A stretch of DNA of 64,000 bases from Bowmanella denitrificans (GCF_039522935.1 NZ_BAAAEI010000020.1:62001-126000), one strand, 5' to 3'. Shown: positions 45,517-54,406, counted from the stretch's first letter. Numbers and translations are program-made. The notes: generated from the letters alone by a model not told the origin.

Positions 45517-46242
45517 TCAGCTTCGAACTACAATACCTTGCGCGATAAAGGCTTGCAAAGCTTGCAGACAACCGCTTTCCACCTGATCTTTTTCAAGCTG
45601 CGGCATAGCTTGCTGCAAGGTTCTAATCAATTCATCTGCCCGCATAGACTGTGTCTCTAAGGTACTCAATAAAAAGGCATTTACCTGATCAATCTGAATA
45701 AAATTCACCTGGTCCTGACTATTCCTAAACACCACAAGATAATGTGGCCCAGATGGCCGTGTTGGTTGGAAGTCACGACTTATCTGGTGCACGGGATATT
45801 GGTAACTCAATACCCAGGCTAGGGCGGAAAGATGCAGATTATCATCGGCCTGGTCATCGCCAATTTCGCCAGAACACTTGGCGATACTAAGGGCCAGCTC
45901 AACCCACTCATAATGCGCCAGTTCTGCCAGAAAGCACGGATCCTGCTCTTTGGGTTGATATTCGTTGGCCAGATACTCCACAAACTCCTTACTGATATCG
46001 ACAAAATAGGGAGAACGGCAGGCATGCTGTTTAAAAAAGCTACGGCACAACATCAACCAGTCGTTTTCGGCATAAAGACTGTATAGCACCGGGAAACCAT
46101 TGGTCAGAAAGCCTTTCACATTATTGAAAAACAGGTCGCGGTATATCGCCATACGGCGATCTTCGAGCCCCTCCGGTGCAAGGCAGTTGTCAGGATCGCG
46201 AAGATGGCTGGCAAACTGCATTTGTAATTTCTGATGTTGCAT
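45517..46242 (-). CDS. hvfC: HvfC/BufC-type DUF2063 RiPP maturation partner
   Basis: 241 residues. The N-terminal DUF2063 domain (FASHLRDPDNCLAPEGLEDRR, IYRDLFFNNVKGFL, then FPVLYSL) is a winged-helix domain that binds the precursor leader in homologues. The C-terminal part (LALSIAKCSGE onward) is variable. In characterised systems DUF2063 proteins form a complex with a DUF692 enzyme to modify Cys residues. The start overlaps the hvfB stop by 1 nt (TGATG). No DoxX-type fourth gene (hvfD) follows. Confidence 0.88.
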   Translation of the reverse strand: MQHQKLQMQFASHLRDPDNCLAPEGLEDRRMAIYRDLFFNNVKGFLTNGFPVLYSLYAENDWLMLCRSFFKQHACRSPYFVDISKEFVEYLANEYQPKEQDPCFLAELAHYEWVELALSIAKCSGEIGDDQADDNLHLSALAWVLSYQYPVHQISRDFQPTRPSGPHYLVVFRNSQDQVNFIQIDQVNAFLLSTLETQSMRADELIRTLQQAMPQLEKDQVESGCLQALQAFIAQGIVVRS

Positions 46243-47081
46243 CAGGCGATACGTTCCTGCAGTTGCAGGGATTGTTGTTGCAGCCCCCTGATACGTTCCA
46301 CCTCAAGCAATAATTCCGCAAGTGGAGGAATGTTGAAATCCCGTTCCAACAAAGTCGGGAAAACACCATGAACCTGATAGGCCAGCTCAAGCAACTTCCA
46401 CACCGGCTCAATCACGTCCGCGCCATGAGTATCGACAATCAGGTCTTCGGCTTCGTTGTAATGTCCGGCGATATGCCCATAGGCAATACGCTTAGTTGGC
46501 AGTGCCTTAACAAAGTGTTCGGCCTGGTAACCATGATTGACCGAGTTAACATAGATGTTGTTAACATCCAGTAGCAGTTGGCAGTCACTTTGCTCGAGTA
46601 CGTTGAGAATAAAATCTAATTCGCTCATTTGCGCACCGGGCGCAGCATAATAAGAGACATTTTCCAGCACCAATGGTCGCTGAATAATATCCTGTACCCG
46701 CTTGATCCGTTCCACCACATACCGCACAGCTTCGGGGGTAAAAGGAATTGGCATTAAATCATACATGTGGCCCGCAGCGGAGCAGTAGCTTAGATGTTCG
46801 CTGTACAGTTGAATATCATGCTGGTCCAGAAACGTTCTGACATTTTTGACAAAGGTGGTATCCAAGGGATCGGGACTACCAATAGACAGCGAAAGCCCAT
46901 GCGTCTTAAAGGGGTAACACTTAGTCAGTGCAGTTAACTGCTTCTCGTAACGCCCCCCCAAAGTCATCCAGTTTTCCGGTGCTACTTCCCAAAAGTCCAC
47001 CGGCACAGATGGACAAGCCAGTACCTCATCGAGCATTTCACGGCGTAAACCCAAGCCCACACCTGGGGTATTCAACAACAT
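46242..47081 (-). CDS. hvfB: HvfB/BufB-type DUF692 multinuclear iron enzyme
   Basis: 279-residue TIM barrel of the DUF692 (MbnB/BufB/HvfB) family. Candidate iron ligands and conserved blocks are visible in order: KTHGLSLSIG, LYSEHLSY, LVLENVSYY, LLDVNNIYVNSVNHG, AYGHIAGHYN and IVDTHGADV. In relatives this enzyme converts precursor Cys into thioamide/oxazolone or related copper-binding groups. ATG 47081 follows AAGGAAAACC; the in-frame ATG at 47162 lies inside hvfA. It lies directly downstream of a repeat precursor rich in EGKC. Confidence 0.92.
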   Translation of the reverse strand: MLLNTPGVGLGLRREMLDEVLACPSVPVDFWEVAPENWMTLGGRYEKQLTALTKCYPFKTHGLSLSIGSPDPLDTTFVKNVRTFLDQHDIQLYSEHLSYCSAAGHMYDLMPIPFTPEAVRYVVERIKRVQDIIQRPLVLENVSYYAAPGAQMSELDFILNVLEQSDCQLLLDVNNIYVNSVNHGYQAEHFVKALPTKRIAYGHIAGHYNEAEDLIVDTHGADVIEPVWKLLELAYQVHGVFPTLLERDFNIPPLAELLLEVERIRGLQQQSLQLQERIA

Positions 47082-47111
47082 GGTTTTCCTTGTATTTTCA
47101 GTAGTGGCGGA

Positions 47112-47132
47112 GAGAGGCCTACTCGGCCTCTC
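47112..47132 (-). promoter_or_regulatory. Hairpin between hvfA and hvfB
   Basis: GAGAGGCC, loop TACTC, GGCCTCTC in the 62-bp gap between precursor and enzyme genes, without a T-tract. It could act as an RNA-stabilising or attenuating stem that keeps precursor mRNA in excess over enzyme mRNA. Confidence 0.55.
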
Positions 47133-47143
47133 CTCAGAGAGAC

Positions 47144-47632
47144 TTATTGCAGCCCCCCGCATTTACCTTCACCACATTTACCTTCTTTCTTGGCCTTTTT
47201 ATCACCGCCGCATTTCCCTTCACCACACTTACCTTCCTTCATGGCCTTTTTACCTTCACCGCACTTGCCTTCGCCACATTTGCCTTCCTTCATGGCTTTT
47301 TTACCTTCACCGCACTTGCCTTCACCACATTTGCCTTCCTTCATGGCTTTTTTGTCTTCACCGCACTTACCCTCGCCACATTTGCCTTCCTTCATGGCCT
47401 TTTTGGCTTCACCACACTTGCCTTCGCCACATTTACCTTCTTTTTTGGCTTTTTTGTCTTCGCCACATTTACCTTCGCCACACTTTCCTTCGCTGGCAAA
47501 TTGCATATAGCCACTGTCCAGTGTCTGCATAGCAAAGGCACCATTCTCGGAGGCCATGCTGACAGTTGAAAGTGAGCCAATAACTACAGCACCCAAGGCG
47601 GTGGCGATTCCGGTTTTGTTAATCTGTTTCAT
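47144..47632 (-). CDS. hvfA: HvfA-like RiPP precursor with fourteen EGKC motifs
   Basis: 162 residues. A signal peptide (ALGAVVIGSLSTVSMA) precedes a short leader (SENGAFAMQTLDSGYMQFAS) and seven 17-residue repeats EGKCGEGKCG plus a Lys-rich linker (xxKKAxK), from residue 48 to the end. All fourteen Cys lie in EGKC. In Haemophilus HvfA the same EGKCG motif receives oxazolone/thioamide pairs and binds copper after export. Followed by hvfB and hvfC homologues. Confidence 0.92.
   Translation of the reverse strand: MKQINKTGIATALGAVVIGSLSTVSMASENGAFAMQTLDSGYMQFASEGKCGEGKCGEDKKAKKEGKCGEGKCGEAKKAMKEGKCGEGKCGEDKKAMKEGKCGEGKCGEGKKAMKEGKCGEGKCGEGKKAMKEGKCGEGKCGGDKKAKKEGKCGEGKCGGLQ
47147..47491 (-). 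repeat. 51-bp coding repeats in hvfA
   Basis: Six complete 51-bp units and a truncated seventh, each coding EGKCGEGKCG and a linker of type EDKKAKK, EAKKAMK, EDKKAMK, EGKKAMK or GDKKAKK. Confidence 0.93.
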
Positions 47633-47662
47633 ATTCAGTTCCTATGCAAACAATGCTTGTAC

Positions 47663-47728
47663 GTTGTGAAATAGGCCAAACGGCACTACTGAATGTAGAC
47701 CAAGGCATCGAAAAATATATTTCACAAC
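47663..47728. promoter_or_regulatory. Inverted repeat upstream of hvfA
   Basis: GTTGTGAAATA (47663-47673) and its exact reverse complement TATTTCACAAC (47718-47728) are 44 bp apart, 31-96 bp upstream of the hvfA start. Two 11-bp perfect half-sites suggest paired binding of a regulator or a looped operator; the protein is not known. Confidence 0.5.
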
Positions 47729-47800
47729 TTATTAAAGAACGCCAATTTAGACTGGCATGTGGATAAATGCGACAAATAACTTGGTGGGCCAGAAAAAGAA

Positions 47801-47820
47801 AAGCCCCTGTAAAGGGGCTT
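47801..47820 (-). terminator. Terminator of the TonB2 operon
   Basis: AAGCCCCT, loop GTAA, AGGGGCTT. On the minus strand it is followed by TTCTTTTTC, 20 bp past the TPR gene stop. Confidence 0.88.
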
Positions 47821-47840
47821 CTGTTAAAAGATCGAGCTAA

Positions 47841-49118
47841 CTAGATCTTAATTCCGCGATTGCGAGCCTTTTCTTTGATATAGGGCTCCCAACTTTTGGC
47901 GCTACGCGCTGTCGCACTGTCGTTCATCGCCAGTTTGACATGCTTATAAGCTTCTTTGAAATTACCCTGGTAGAAATTGGCTTCCATAATTGCCATATGC
48001 AATCTGCCAGCTTCTTTGGCGTCTTTATTCGCCTCCAATGCTTTTTCCAGTGTCGCTACAGCATCCTTGTACTGCTCAGCGGAAAGCAACAATGTCCCTT
48101 GCCTACGCAAATAGTCTGGGTCGTTGCTCAGTGCTGCTGCTTGACCGTAGTAGTTCGCAGCCTTCTTGATTTCCTTAGCCGAATGCCAGGCGTTAGCAAG
48201 GCTGGCGAGATTCTTCTCGTCACGCTTCAGCAACCCCTCTTTCATGTGTTTTTCCATGATAGAGGCAGCTTTGTAAGGAATATCATTGGATGCATACAAC
48301 TGCGACAAGACGCGTATTTCAGACTCTTTTTTCAAAAAGCCATTGTTATACGCTACTTCAAGCATAGCCAACGCTTTCTTGTAGTCTTCTACCTGAGCGT
48401 AAAACATACCCAATTGCGACCACCATTGAGGATCGTCTGGGAAAACCCTGACCAAATCCTCGGCTACAGCAATAGTCTGAGGCCACATTTTACGTTCAAA
48501 ATAAGCAGACAGCTTCATTACGTAAGGGTTTTTATTGGGCTTATCATATAAAGCGATCGCTTTATCAGCTGGACCAATAACGTTGTCCCATTGCTTTAAC
48601 TCGTAATAGGCATTTGCCATACGAAGATAAACTTCAGGATCTTCCTTACAGGTGAACTCCATCCACTTCTTATAGTAGTCGATAGCGTTCTGGAATTGCT
48701 GATCCTGCAAGCTCACGTCAGCTACCACCCTTAAAATGGAGGCATGATCGGCATCGGTAAGCTGCTTATCCTTGACCGAGTTCCGCAAATATTGCAGTGA
48801 CTTTTTAGCCTGTCCTTCCTGAACCGCCAGCAACTGACCAATAAATTTATCGGTAAAAGCACGATCAAAGGCATCGGAGGTATCGATTTCATACAAAATG
48901 TCCAGCGCTTCTTTTATCTGGTCATTATTGTATGCCTCGAATGCCTTCTGAATCTTCTTACCTACCCGCTCACTGGGGATATTGGACGGCCCTTGTTTAT
49001 AACCAGGACACATCACGGGTGGTGTTGACTGCTGTGCCAGCACCGTCCCCGAGTAAGAACACAACACCAAAGAGGAGAGCACTATCAGCTTACTGATTGG
49101 ATTTTTCGTCATTTTCAT
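47841..49118 (-). CDS. TPR-repeat periplasmic protein of the TonB2 operon
   Basis: 425 residues: a signal peptide (KLIVLSSLVLCSYSGTVLA) and a series of tetratricopeptide repeats (DADHASILRVVADVSL, DPEVYLRMANAYYEL, DPQWWSQLGMFYAQ, DPDYLRRQGTLLLS). A TPR protein closes the TonB2-ExbB2-ExbD2-TtpC operon in Vibrio and Alteromonadales; its role there is assistance to energy transfer, not well defined. The start overlaps the TonB stop (TAATG). Confidence 0.88.
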   Translation of the reverse strand: MKMTKNPISKLIVLSSLVLCSYSGTVLAQQSTPPVMCPGYKQGPSNIPSERVGKKIQKAFEAYNNDQIKEALDILYEIDTSDAFDRAFTDKFIGQLLAVQEGQAKKSLQYLRNSVKDKQLTDADHASILRVVADVSLQDQQFQNAIDYYKKWMEFTCKEDPEVYLRMANAYYELKQWDNVIGPADKAIALYDKPNKNPYVMKLSAYFERKMWPQTIAVAEDLVRVFPDDPQWWSQLGMFYAQVEDYKKALAMLEVAYNNGFLKKESEIRVLSQLYASNDIPYKAASIMEKHMKEGLLKRDEKNLASLANAWHSAKEIKKAANYYGQAAALSNDPDYLRRQGTLLLSAEQYKDAVATLEKALEANKDAKEAGRLHMAIMEANFYQGNFKEAYKHVKLAMNDSATARSAKSWEPYIKEKARNRGIKI

Positions 49119-49732
49119 TACGATTGCTCCAACTTAAAGTCCAACTGTACTTTTTGGTTAAACTGCTTCACAGGCTTACCATCAACCACTTTTGGTTTGT
49201 ATTTCCAGCGGCTTAAGGCACGGCGAGCTTCGCGGTCAAAGATACGCTTAGGTTCTGCATCAAGTACCTCGATATCTTCAACGCCACCCACCTCATTAAT
49301 GGTGAAAGACAATCTAACCCAACCTTCTTTCCCGTCACGGGCAGCTTCAATGGGATACTTAGGTTCAATCCGCACGATAGGCGTCGCTTCACCATCCCGC
49401 ATTAAGGCACCCGGACCACCGATACTCACGTCAGCGCCACCTACATCTACACCAGGCAGATTAAATGACATGCTGTCAGTGTCAGGATCTGCAGCTTCAG
49501 GCTCCTGAGGCTGCATTTTAGGCGGCTGCTGCGGCGGCGGCGGTGGCGGCGGCGGCACCCTGGAACGAGTTTGTGTGCTGTCTTCAGGCTCGCTCATAAC
49601 GACGTCGATAACCGGAATCTCCGGTACTTCGTCAGCAGGCCGTGAAGAGTTGGCAATCAATTTTGCCATTATCACAAACAAGGCAAAGGTAATGGCCGCA
49701 CCTACTAGTATTGATACTATTAGACGAAGCAT
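49118..49732 (-). CDS. tonB2: Energy transducer TonB (TonB2 type)
   Basis: 204 residues: one N-terminal helix (LIVSILVGAAITFALFVIMAKL), a Pro-rich spanning segment (RVPPPPPPPPQQPP), and a C-terminal TonB domain (RIEPKYPIEAARDGKEGWVRL, then ALSRWKYKPKVVDGKPV). The short length is typical of TonB2. Transfers proton-motive energy to outer-membrane receptors, likely including the receptor at 57-60 kb. Confidence 0.94.
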   Translation of the reverse strand: MLRLIVSILVGAAITFALFVIMAKLIANSSRPADEVPEIPVIDVVMSEPEDSTQTRSRVPPPPPPPPQQPPKMQPQEPEAADPDTDSMSFNLPGVDVGGADVSIGGPGALMRDGEATPIVRIEPKYPIEAARDGKEGWVRLSFTINEVGGVEDIEVLDAEPKRIFDREARRALSRWKYKPKVVDGKPVKQFNQKVQLDFKLEQS

Positions 49733-49733
49733 A

Positions 49734-50135
49734 TTAATTATCCTTTGCTGCTACCGATATCCTATCAATGCCAGCAGCCTTGATCTGATCCATTACTTCA
49801 ACCACCACACCATGTTTGGCTTCAACGTCAGCCTGCACGATAACCACATCAGTAGGCTGCTCTGCCAGCAAACGTTCGATGTTGGCGGCCACACGCTCCA
49901 CATCAACCATTCGCTTGTCCATCCATACTTCACCATTTTCATTGATGGCAATAAAAATGTTGGCAGACTTCTGCTTGGTTGCCTGTTCGGCCTTAGGTTT
50001 GTTTACTTCGATACCCGCCTCTTTCACAAAGGAGGTAGTCACGATAAAGAAGATCAACATGATGAACACGATGTCCAACATGGGGGTCATGTCGATCGTT
50101 GCTTCTTCTTCTTCTGCACGATGTTTACGAGCCAT
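49734..50135 (-). CDS. exbD2: Biopolymer transport protein ExbD
   Basis: 133 residues with one N-terminal helix carrying the conserved Asp (DMTPMLDIVFIMLIFFIVTTSF) and a periplasmic domain ending DQIKAAGIDRISVAA. Proton-pathway subunit of the ExbB-ExbD-TonB motor. Separated from tonB by 1 nt. Confidence 0.95.
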   Translation of the reverse strand: MARKHRAEEEEATIDMTPMLDIVFIMLIFFIVTTSFVKEAGIEVNKPKAEQATKQKSANIFIAINENGEVWMDKRMVDVERVAANIERLLAEQPTDVVIVQADVEAKHGVVVEVMDQIKAAGIDRISVAAKDN

Positions 50136-50147
50136 ATAATTCTCTCT

Positions 50148-50672
50148 TTAATGATGAGGCAAGCTGTCGACTAATTTCTCTTTGGAGATCTTAACCTTAG
50201 CTTCCAGACGCGTACTGAAGAACACACCTGAAAGCGCCGCAACCATTCCCGCCATGGTGGGAATCGTGGCCATGGATATACCACCGGCCATTAAGCGAGG
50301 GTTACCAGTCCCCTGTACCGCCATGATTTCAAATACCGTAATCATACCGGTAACAGTGCCCAACAATCCGATAAGTGGGCACATGGCAACCAAGGTTTTA
50401 ATCAACAACATTCTCTCACTGAGTTTGTCAGATGCTTGCGAAATCCATGCATCACGAATCTTATGCGCATACCAGGATGTGGTGTCTTTCCTAGCGTCCC
50501 AGTCGGTGATGATTTGTTTCATCACCTTAGGGAAAACGCTGGTGACGTACCAGTAGCGCTCAATCATCAATATCCACATGAGGAAGAGCGCGGCAGCGAC
50601 TACATAAAGTACGTCACCGCCGGTAGCGATAAAATCCCTGACAGATTCCAATAATTCTATCAGGTATAGCAT
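50148..50672 (-). CDS. exbB2: MotA/TolQ/ExbB proton channel protein ExbB2
   Basis: 174 residues with three helices. The conserved VAMCPLIGLLGTVTGMITVFE and GGISMATIPTMAGMVAALSGVFF form the proton channel core. ATG 50672 (MLYLIELLESV) sits 1 nt after the stop of the upstream TtpC gene; the ATG at 50696 would overlap it by 23 nt. Partner of ExbD and TonB2. Confidence 0.93.
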   Translation of the reverse strand: MLYLIELLESVRDFIATGGDVLYVVAAALFLMWILMIERYWYVTSVFPKVMKQIITDWDARKDTTSWYAHKIRDAWISQASDKLSERMLLIKTLVAMCPLIGLLGTVTGMITVFEIMAVQGTGNPRLMAGGISMATIPTMAGMVAALSGVFFSTRLEAKVKISKEKLVDSLPHH

Positions 50673-50673
50673 A

Positions 50674-52026
50674 TTAAGCTTTCTCCACCTCGGCATGAGC
50701 CGCTACGATACCCGCAGCCTGCTCATCCAGGATATGTACAATGGATTTGCTGCGACCAGACACAATGCTGTGCAGAAGAATCAAAGGCAATGCGGCAATA
50801 ATACCTTGCGCGGTTGTCACCAACGCCATAGAGATACTACCAGCCATGATGCGCGGGTCACCGGTACCGAACAGCGTGATTTGCTGGAAGGTTGCGATCA
50901 TACCCAGTACGGTACCCAACAGACCCAGCAGCGGGGCAACCGCAGCAAAAATCTTGATGATATTGATACCAGACTCAATGCTTGGCAGTTCACGCAAAAT
51001 GGCTTCATCCAGTTTCAATTCCAGGTTCTCAGCATCGGCACCTTTGTTCTCCTGATACACTTTCAGGATACGACCCAGAGGGTTAGAGCTGGAAGGATTG
51101 CTGGTGTTATTCAACTGTGAACGCATTTTAGCGCTGATAGCAGTCAGAGTAACAAACTTGTAAATGGCAATCAGGAAGCCCAAAGCCAGCATAGCGGTAA
51201 TGACATAACCTACAACACCACCGGCATGATAACGCTCAGACAAAGTTGCCTTAGCAGTCAGCAGGCCCAGAATGGTACCGCGGGTTGGATCCACATAGAA
51301 AGGATTGAAACCAGAAGTGGCATCCATAAAGCTGGACGCGTCATCAACCATATAGCTGTCTGGCTGACGTCCCAATGGCTGAACCTGTGCTTTTTCAGCG
51401 TTAAACGTCAGGTAACCGTCTTTGCTTACCAGGTTGAAAGTACCAACACGCACCACTTCCTGACGGCTTGAACCACCATCCAGGCTGATAACGTTGGTTT
51501 CGAAACGCGCTACTTTACCAGACTCAGTCATTTCAGTTTGCAGCGCAAACCACAACTCTTCCAGTTCCTGAATATTTGGCAAGCCTTTACTTTCAGATGC
51601 CATACCTTCCAGGAAGGCGGAACGGCCTGGATACTGGGCGCTGACAATAGAGCTGGAGATTACGCCATACGCTTCACCGGATGCCTGACGAACCACACCA
51701 AACATTTCACCCAAAGTGCCGGTAGCATTTTTCAGCTCCTGCTCTTTTTCGGCCAGACGAACTTCGTTGTTAGCGTATTGTTTAGCCAGACGATCACCGC
51801 GGTCTTGCTCAGCTTTCAGGTCAGCCTGGGCTTTTTTCAACAACGCCTGCTTATCGGCACGAGCTGAATTGAACTCGGCTTCACGCTGGGCATTAATACG
51901 TGCTTCAGAAACGCGATTTTTCTTAACTTGTTCCAGCAACTGATCTAAGCTGGTTGCAGCTTGTGCAGGTGCAACGCTTACAGCCATCGCAGCGGCAAGC
52001 AGGGCAGATTTGAATAGGTTTTTCAT
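50674..52026 (-). CDS. ttpC: TtpC-type MotA/TolQ/ExbB protein
   Basis: 450 residues: a signal peptide (LFKSALLAAAMAVSVAPAQA), a long periplasmic coiled-coil region (residues 25-110, rich in Lys/Glu/Ala), and a C-terminal three-helix ExbB-like domain (VAPLLGLLGTVLGMIATFQ, then GSISMALVTTAQGIIAALP). TtpC is the fourth component of TonB2 systems in Vibrio and is required for their iron uptake. The operon order matches. Confidence 0.93.
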   Translation of the reverse strand: MKNLFKSALLAAAMAVSVAPAQAATSLDQLLEQVKKNRVSEARINAQREAEFNSARADKQALLKKAQADLKAEQDRGDRLAKQYANNEVRLAEKEQELKNATGTLGEMFGVVRQASGEAYGVISSSIVSAQYPGRSAFLEGMASESKGLPNIQELEELWFALQTEMTESGKVARFETNVISLDGGSSRQEVVRVGTFNLVSKDGYLTFNAEKAQVQPLGRQPDSYMVDDASSFMDATSGFNPFYVDPTRGTILGLLTAKATLSERYHAGGVVGYVITAMLALGFLIAIYKFVTLTAISAKMRSQLNNTSNPSSSNPLGRILKVYQENKGADAENLELKLDEAILRELPSIESGINIIKIFAAVAPLLGLLGTVLGMIATFQQITLFGTGDPRIMAGSISMALVTTAQGIIAALPLILLHSIVSGRSKSIVHILDEQAAGIVAAHAEVEKA

Positions 52027-52031
52027 TCTGA

Positions 52032-52805
52032 TTACTCCGCAGCTTTAATTGGCAGTTTGATAAGGTCAAATGGCTCCAGCTTACGGCCCATTTTGATGAC
52101 TTTAACTACGGAACTCAGGTATTCGTCACCCAGCTGCTCCCAATTACGGCTGCTGTTATTCCAAACCCAGGCTTGCTTCTGGTCCAGAGACAGTGCCAAC
52201 AGGGCAGTACGGCCCAGGTTGAAGAAGTCGGCAGCAATGTTCTGACCTTCAAATTGCAACTGTTCCTGATAAACACGGATAGAGTTACCGTACTCGTTCT
52301 CAAGCAGGTACGCTTCCAGTACCTGACGGAACTGTTCAGAAACCGTCACGTTGGCATTGGCCATCAGGTCACGCAGGTGAGCAACACGGTTTTTACGCTC
52401 TTCGTAATTGATAGGCAGGTCCAGCTCAATAAACTGCTCCAGCGCATCAATCATGCGGTACATCAAAGGAACTACGCCGCGCTTAATACCTTCGATACCG
52501 TCGATTTGACGCTGAAGGGATGCGATACCTTCTTCCTGAGAAGCAACCAGACGAGCCAGGTGATCATTGTAAACCTTCAGGTTTTCGGTCTCGTCAATAA
52601 CACCGCGGTATTCAAACAGCAGTTCCTGGGTTTGCTCGTAAATCTTGTCGATTTTCTTTTGGGATTGCGCTGCAGCCGCGTGGATCTTTGCTTCTTCGTT
52701 TTGCAAATCTTTAAGAGGGTCTGCAGAGACAACTTGGCTGCTACCTAGTGCGAATGCACCGATAACGGCAGAAGCAATTAGATTTCTCTTGCTCATTTTG
52801 GACAT
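52032..52805 (-). CDS. DUF3450 family periplasmic protein
   Basis: 257 residues from ATG 52805 (an ATG three codons earlier is open): signal peptide (NLIASAVIGAFALGSSQVVSA) and a coiled-coil N-terminal half (EEAKIHAAAAQSQKKID, QTQELLFEYRGVIDETENL). First gene of the TonB2 operon in Alteromonadales and Vibrio, directly upstream of ttpC. Function unknown; probably a periplasmic partner of TtpC, which has a matching coiled coil. Confidence 0.9.
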   Translation of the reverse strand: MSKMSKRNLIASAVIGAFALGSSQVVSADPLKDLQNEEAKIHAAAAQSQKKIDKIYEQTQELLFEYRGVIDETENLKVYNDHLARLVASQEEGIASLQRQIDGIEGIKRGVVPLMYRMIDALEQFIELDLPINYEERKNRVAHLRDLMANANVTVSEQFRQVLEAYLLENEYGNSIRVYQEQLQFEGQNIAADFFNLGRTALLALSLDQKQAWVWNNSSRNWEQLGDEYLSSVVKVIKMGRKLEPFDLIKLPIKAAE

Positions 52806-53089
52806 AGTTCCCAACCAATTTTCTTATCTTGAATCCCCGAAGCCAGCCTGGTCTAGCCGACTGCGAGGGGCTTAAAAACGGTTCTTATTTTGGATTGCGG
52901 CCAATGCGACCGGCAGGCCGCAAAGACTCGAACGCCGAATGTTCACATGGAACGCCCGAATATGTCAAGGTCAGGCACGGTGAACAACCAAGCTTCCACC
53001 ACGGATACTATCCTGATGCGGCCTGATTGATAACAGAGTAGAACAGCCTGCTCAACTACCAGCAGCATATAACTGTTTGATCATTCTGG

Positions 53090-54370
53090 TCAATCGCTAT
53101 CAACTGCGGCAGTTTCCTGATTGAACACCCCTATTTTCTCAATCAGGGTCGTCAGTGCCAGACATTCTTCTTCGGTTAAATGTGGATTCCAGATATCCGC
53201 CAACAAAACAGCCCGGTACTCATTACTTCGATTCCAAGCTTCATGTAAGTATGTATCATCAAATGCAAAGGTTCGCCCTTCTTGCCAGGTAATTTCCTGC
53301 ACATCCAATAAATTCAGCCGACAATATTGCGGAATTACCAAGCCGAGATGAAGCACAACCCGGCTGTTGGTTACCCCCCGGTGAGGCAGGATATGTGTCC
53401 CTGGCTGCATAATAGAAAAGCACACCTCCGGAGCATGCTCTTGTATGTTAACTAAAGGCAATCCAGACAAGGCCTTTGATGTGTGGGGGCATTGCTGGTG
53501 TGCCACGTCGAAGTCCTGCCCATGGCGGTGGAAGAAGTATGCATTCCATTCGCCTCCTTTGGTTAACCCTTCACCCGCCTTGCCTTCCTGAAATGGCTTG
53601 AACGTATTGCCAGAATTCAGCAAGTTAAGTAATTCTTCTTTTATGAGCTGCGCCTGACTTTCATATTCTTCAGCAAACACAAGTTCTTGCCGTTCAAACA
53701 CCGGGCAAATGGGTAGATCAGGTACATAGAGAAAAGACGGCACCTGTCTGCTATCCGCCAGGACTTTGGGAATCTCGCCGCTGTACATTTTTACTGCTTT
53801 TTCTACTCTGCTCATGTCCTGTCGGCCAAACTGATGCCAAACAGGTTCAAGCCAGGTATGAAAAAGTTCCTGCCGGTATTGCTGAACGGCGACCAAAGCG
53901 TGGCTGACAAACGGACGACACCAAGGTGGAGTTGAAGCCTCATTATGCCAATACCCTTTGCCATTCGCCGTATTGATGGCAACCAGATAATCGCGCATGG
54001 CTTGTGCAACATCACCGCGCACTTCCTTAAGCCGCCCCAGAATAAGTCGGCTGGAATAGGCGAAAGGTAAACCTTTAACAATATCTGATAACGCTGTCCC
54101 AGTTGGATCAGCATCGGTCAGTTTCTGCAGCGCTTGTCCTAACAATAAATGCAGCTGAACTTTAGCGTTTGCCCCACTTATCATGACTTCTAGCAAGTAA
54201 ACCACATCAGCATAGTTACCGGACTTCATGCCGAATTGGAGCAAAAAATCTTGTGCTTCCTGACGCCATTCCGGCACGTCAAGCAATTGCCGATAATAAC
54301 CGGCAGCGTTCTGATCACGCCCTGCCTGCCTTTCTTGCCTGGCTTGGGTTAACAAAAGTGATGATGTCAT
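53090..54370 (-). CDS. Aspartyl/asparaginyl beta-hydroxylase-domain protein
   Basis: 426 residues. The N-terminal half is helical and TPR-like (LLTQARQERQAGRDQNAAGYYRQLL). The C-terminal Asp_Arg_Hydrox cupin shows ILPHRGVTNSRVVLHLGL, TWQEGRTFAFDDTYLHEAWN and RAVLLADIWNPHL, giving His ligands and the 2-oxoglutarate Arg. The third gene of a compact set (TPR-2OG oxygenase, methyltransferase-like, this). Likely hydroxylates a peptide or protein side chain; the target is unknown. Confidence 0.87.
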   Translation of the reverse strand: MTSSLLLTQARQERQAGRDQNAAGYYRQLLDVPEWRQEAQDFLLQFGMKSGNYADVVYLLEVMISGANAKVQLHLLLGQALQKLTDADPTGTALSDIVKGLPFAYSSRLILGRLKEVRGDVAQAMRDYLVAINTANGKGYWHNEASTPPWCRPFVSHALVAVQQYRQELFHTWLEPVWHQFGRQDMSRVEKAVKMYSGEIPKVLADSRQVPSFLYVPDLPICPVFERQELVFAEEYESQAQLIKEELLNLLNSGNTFKPFQEGKAGEGLTKGGEWNAYFFHRHGQDFDVAHQQCPHTSKALSGLPLVNIQEHAPEVCFSIMQPGTHILPHRGVTNSRVVLHLGLVIPQYCRLNLLDVQEITWQEGRTFAFDDTYLHEAWNRSNEYRAVLLADIWNPHLTEEECLALTTLIEKIGVFNQETAAVDSD

Positions 54371-54406
54371 AGTGCAGCTCTTTTTTTGTACTCGGATACC
54401 TCTTGG

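Noticed and set aside
47080..47569. Plus-strand His/Leu/Phe-rich repeat frames
   Set aside because: Antisense to hvfA; three overlapping plus-strand frames stay open only because of the 51-bp repeat.
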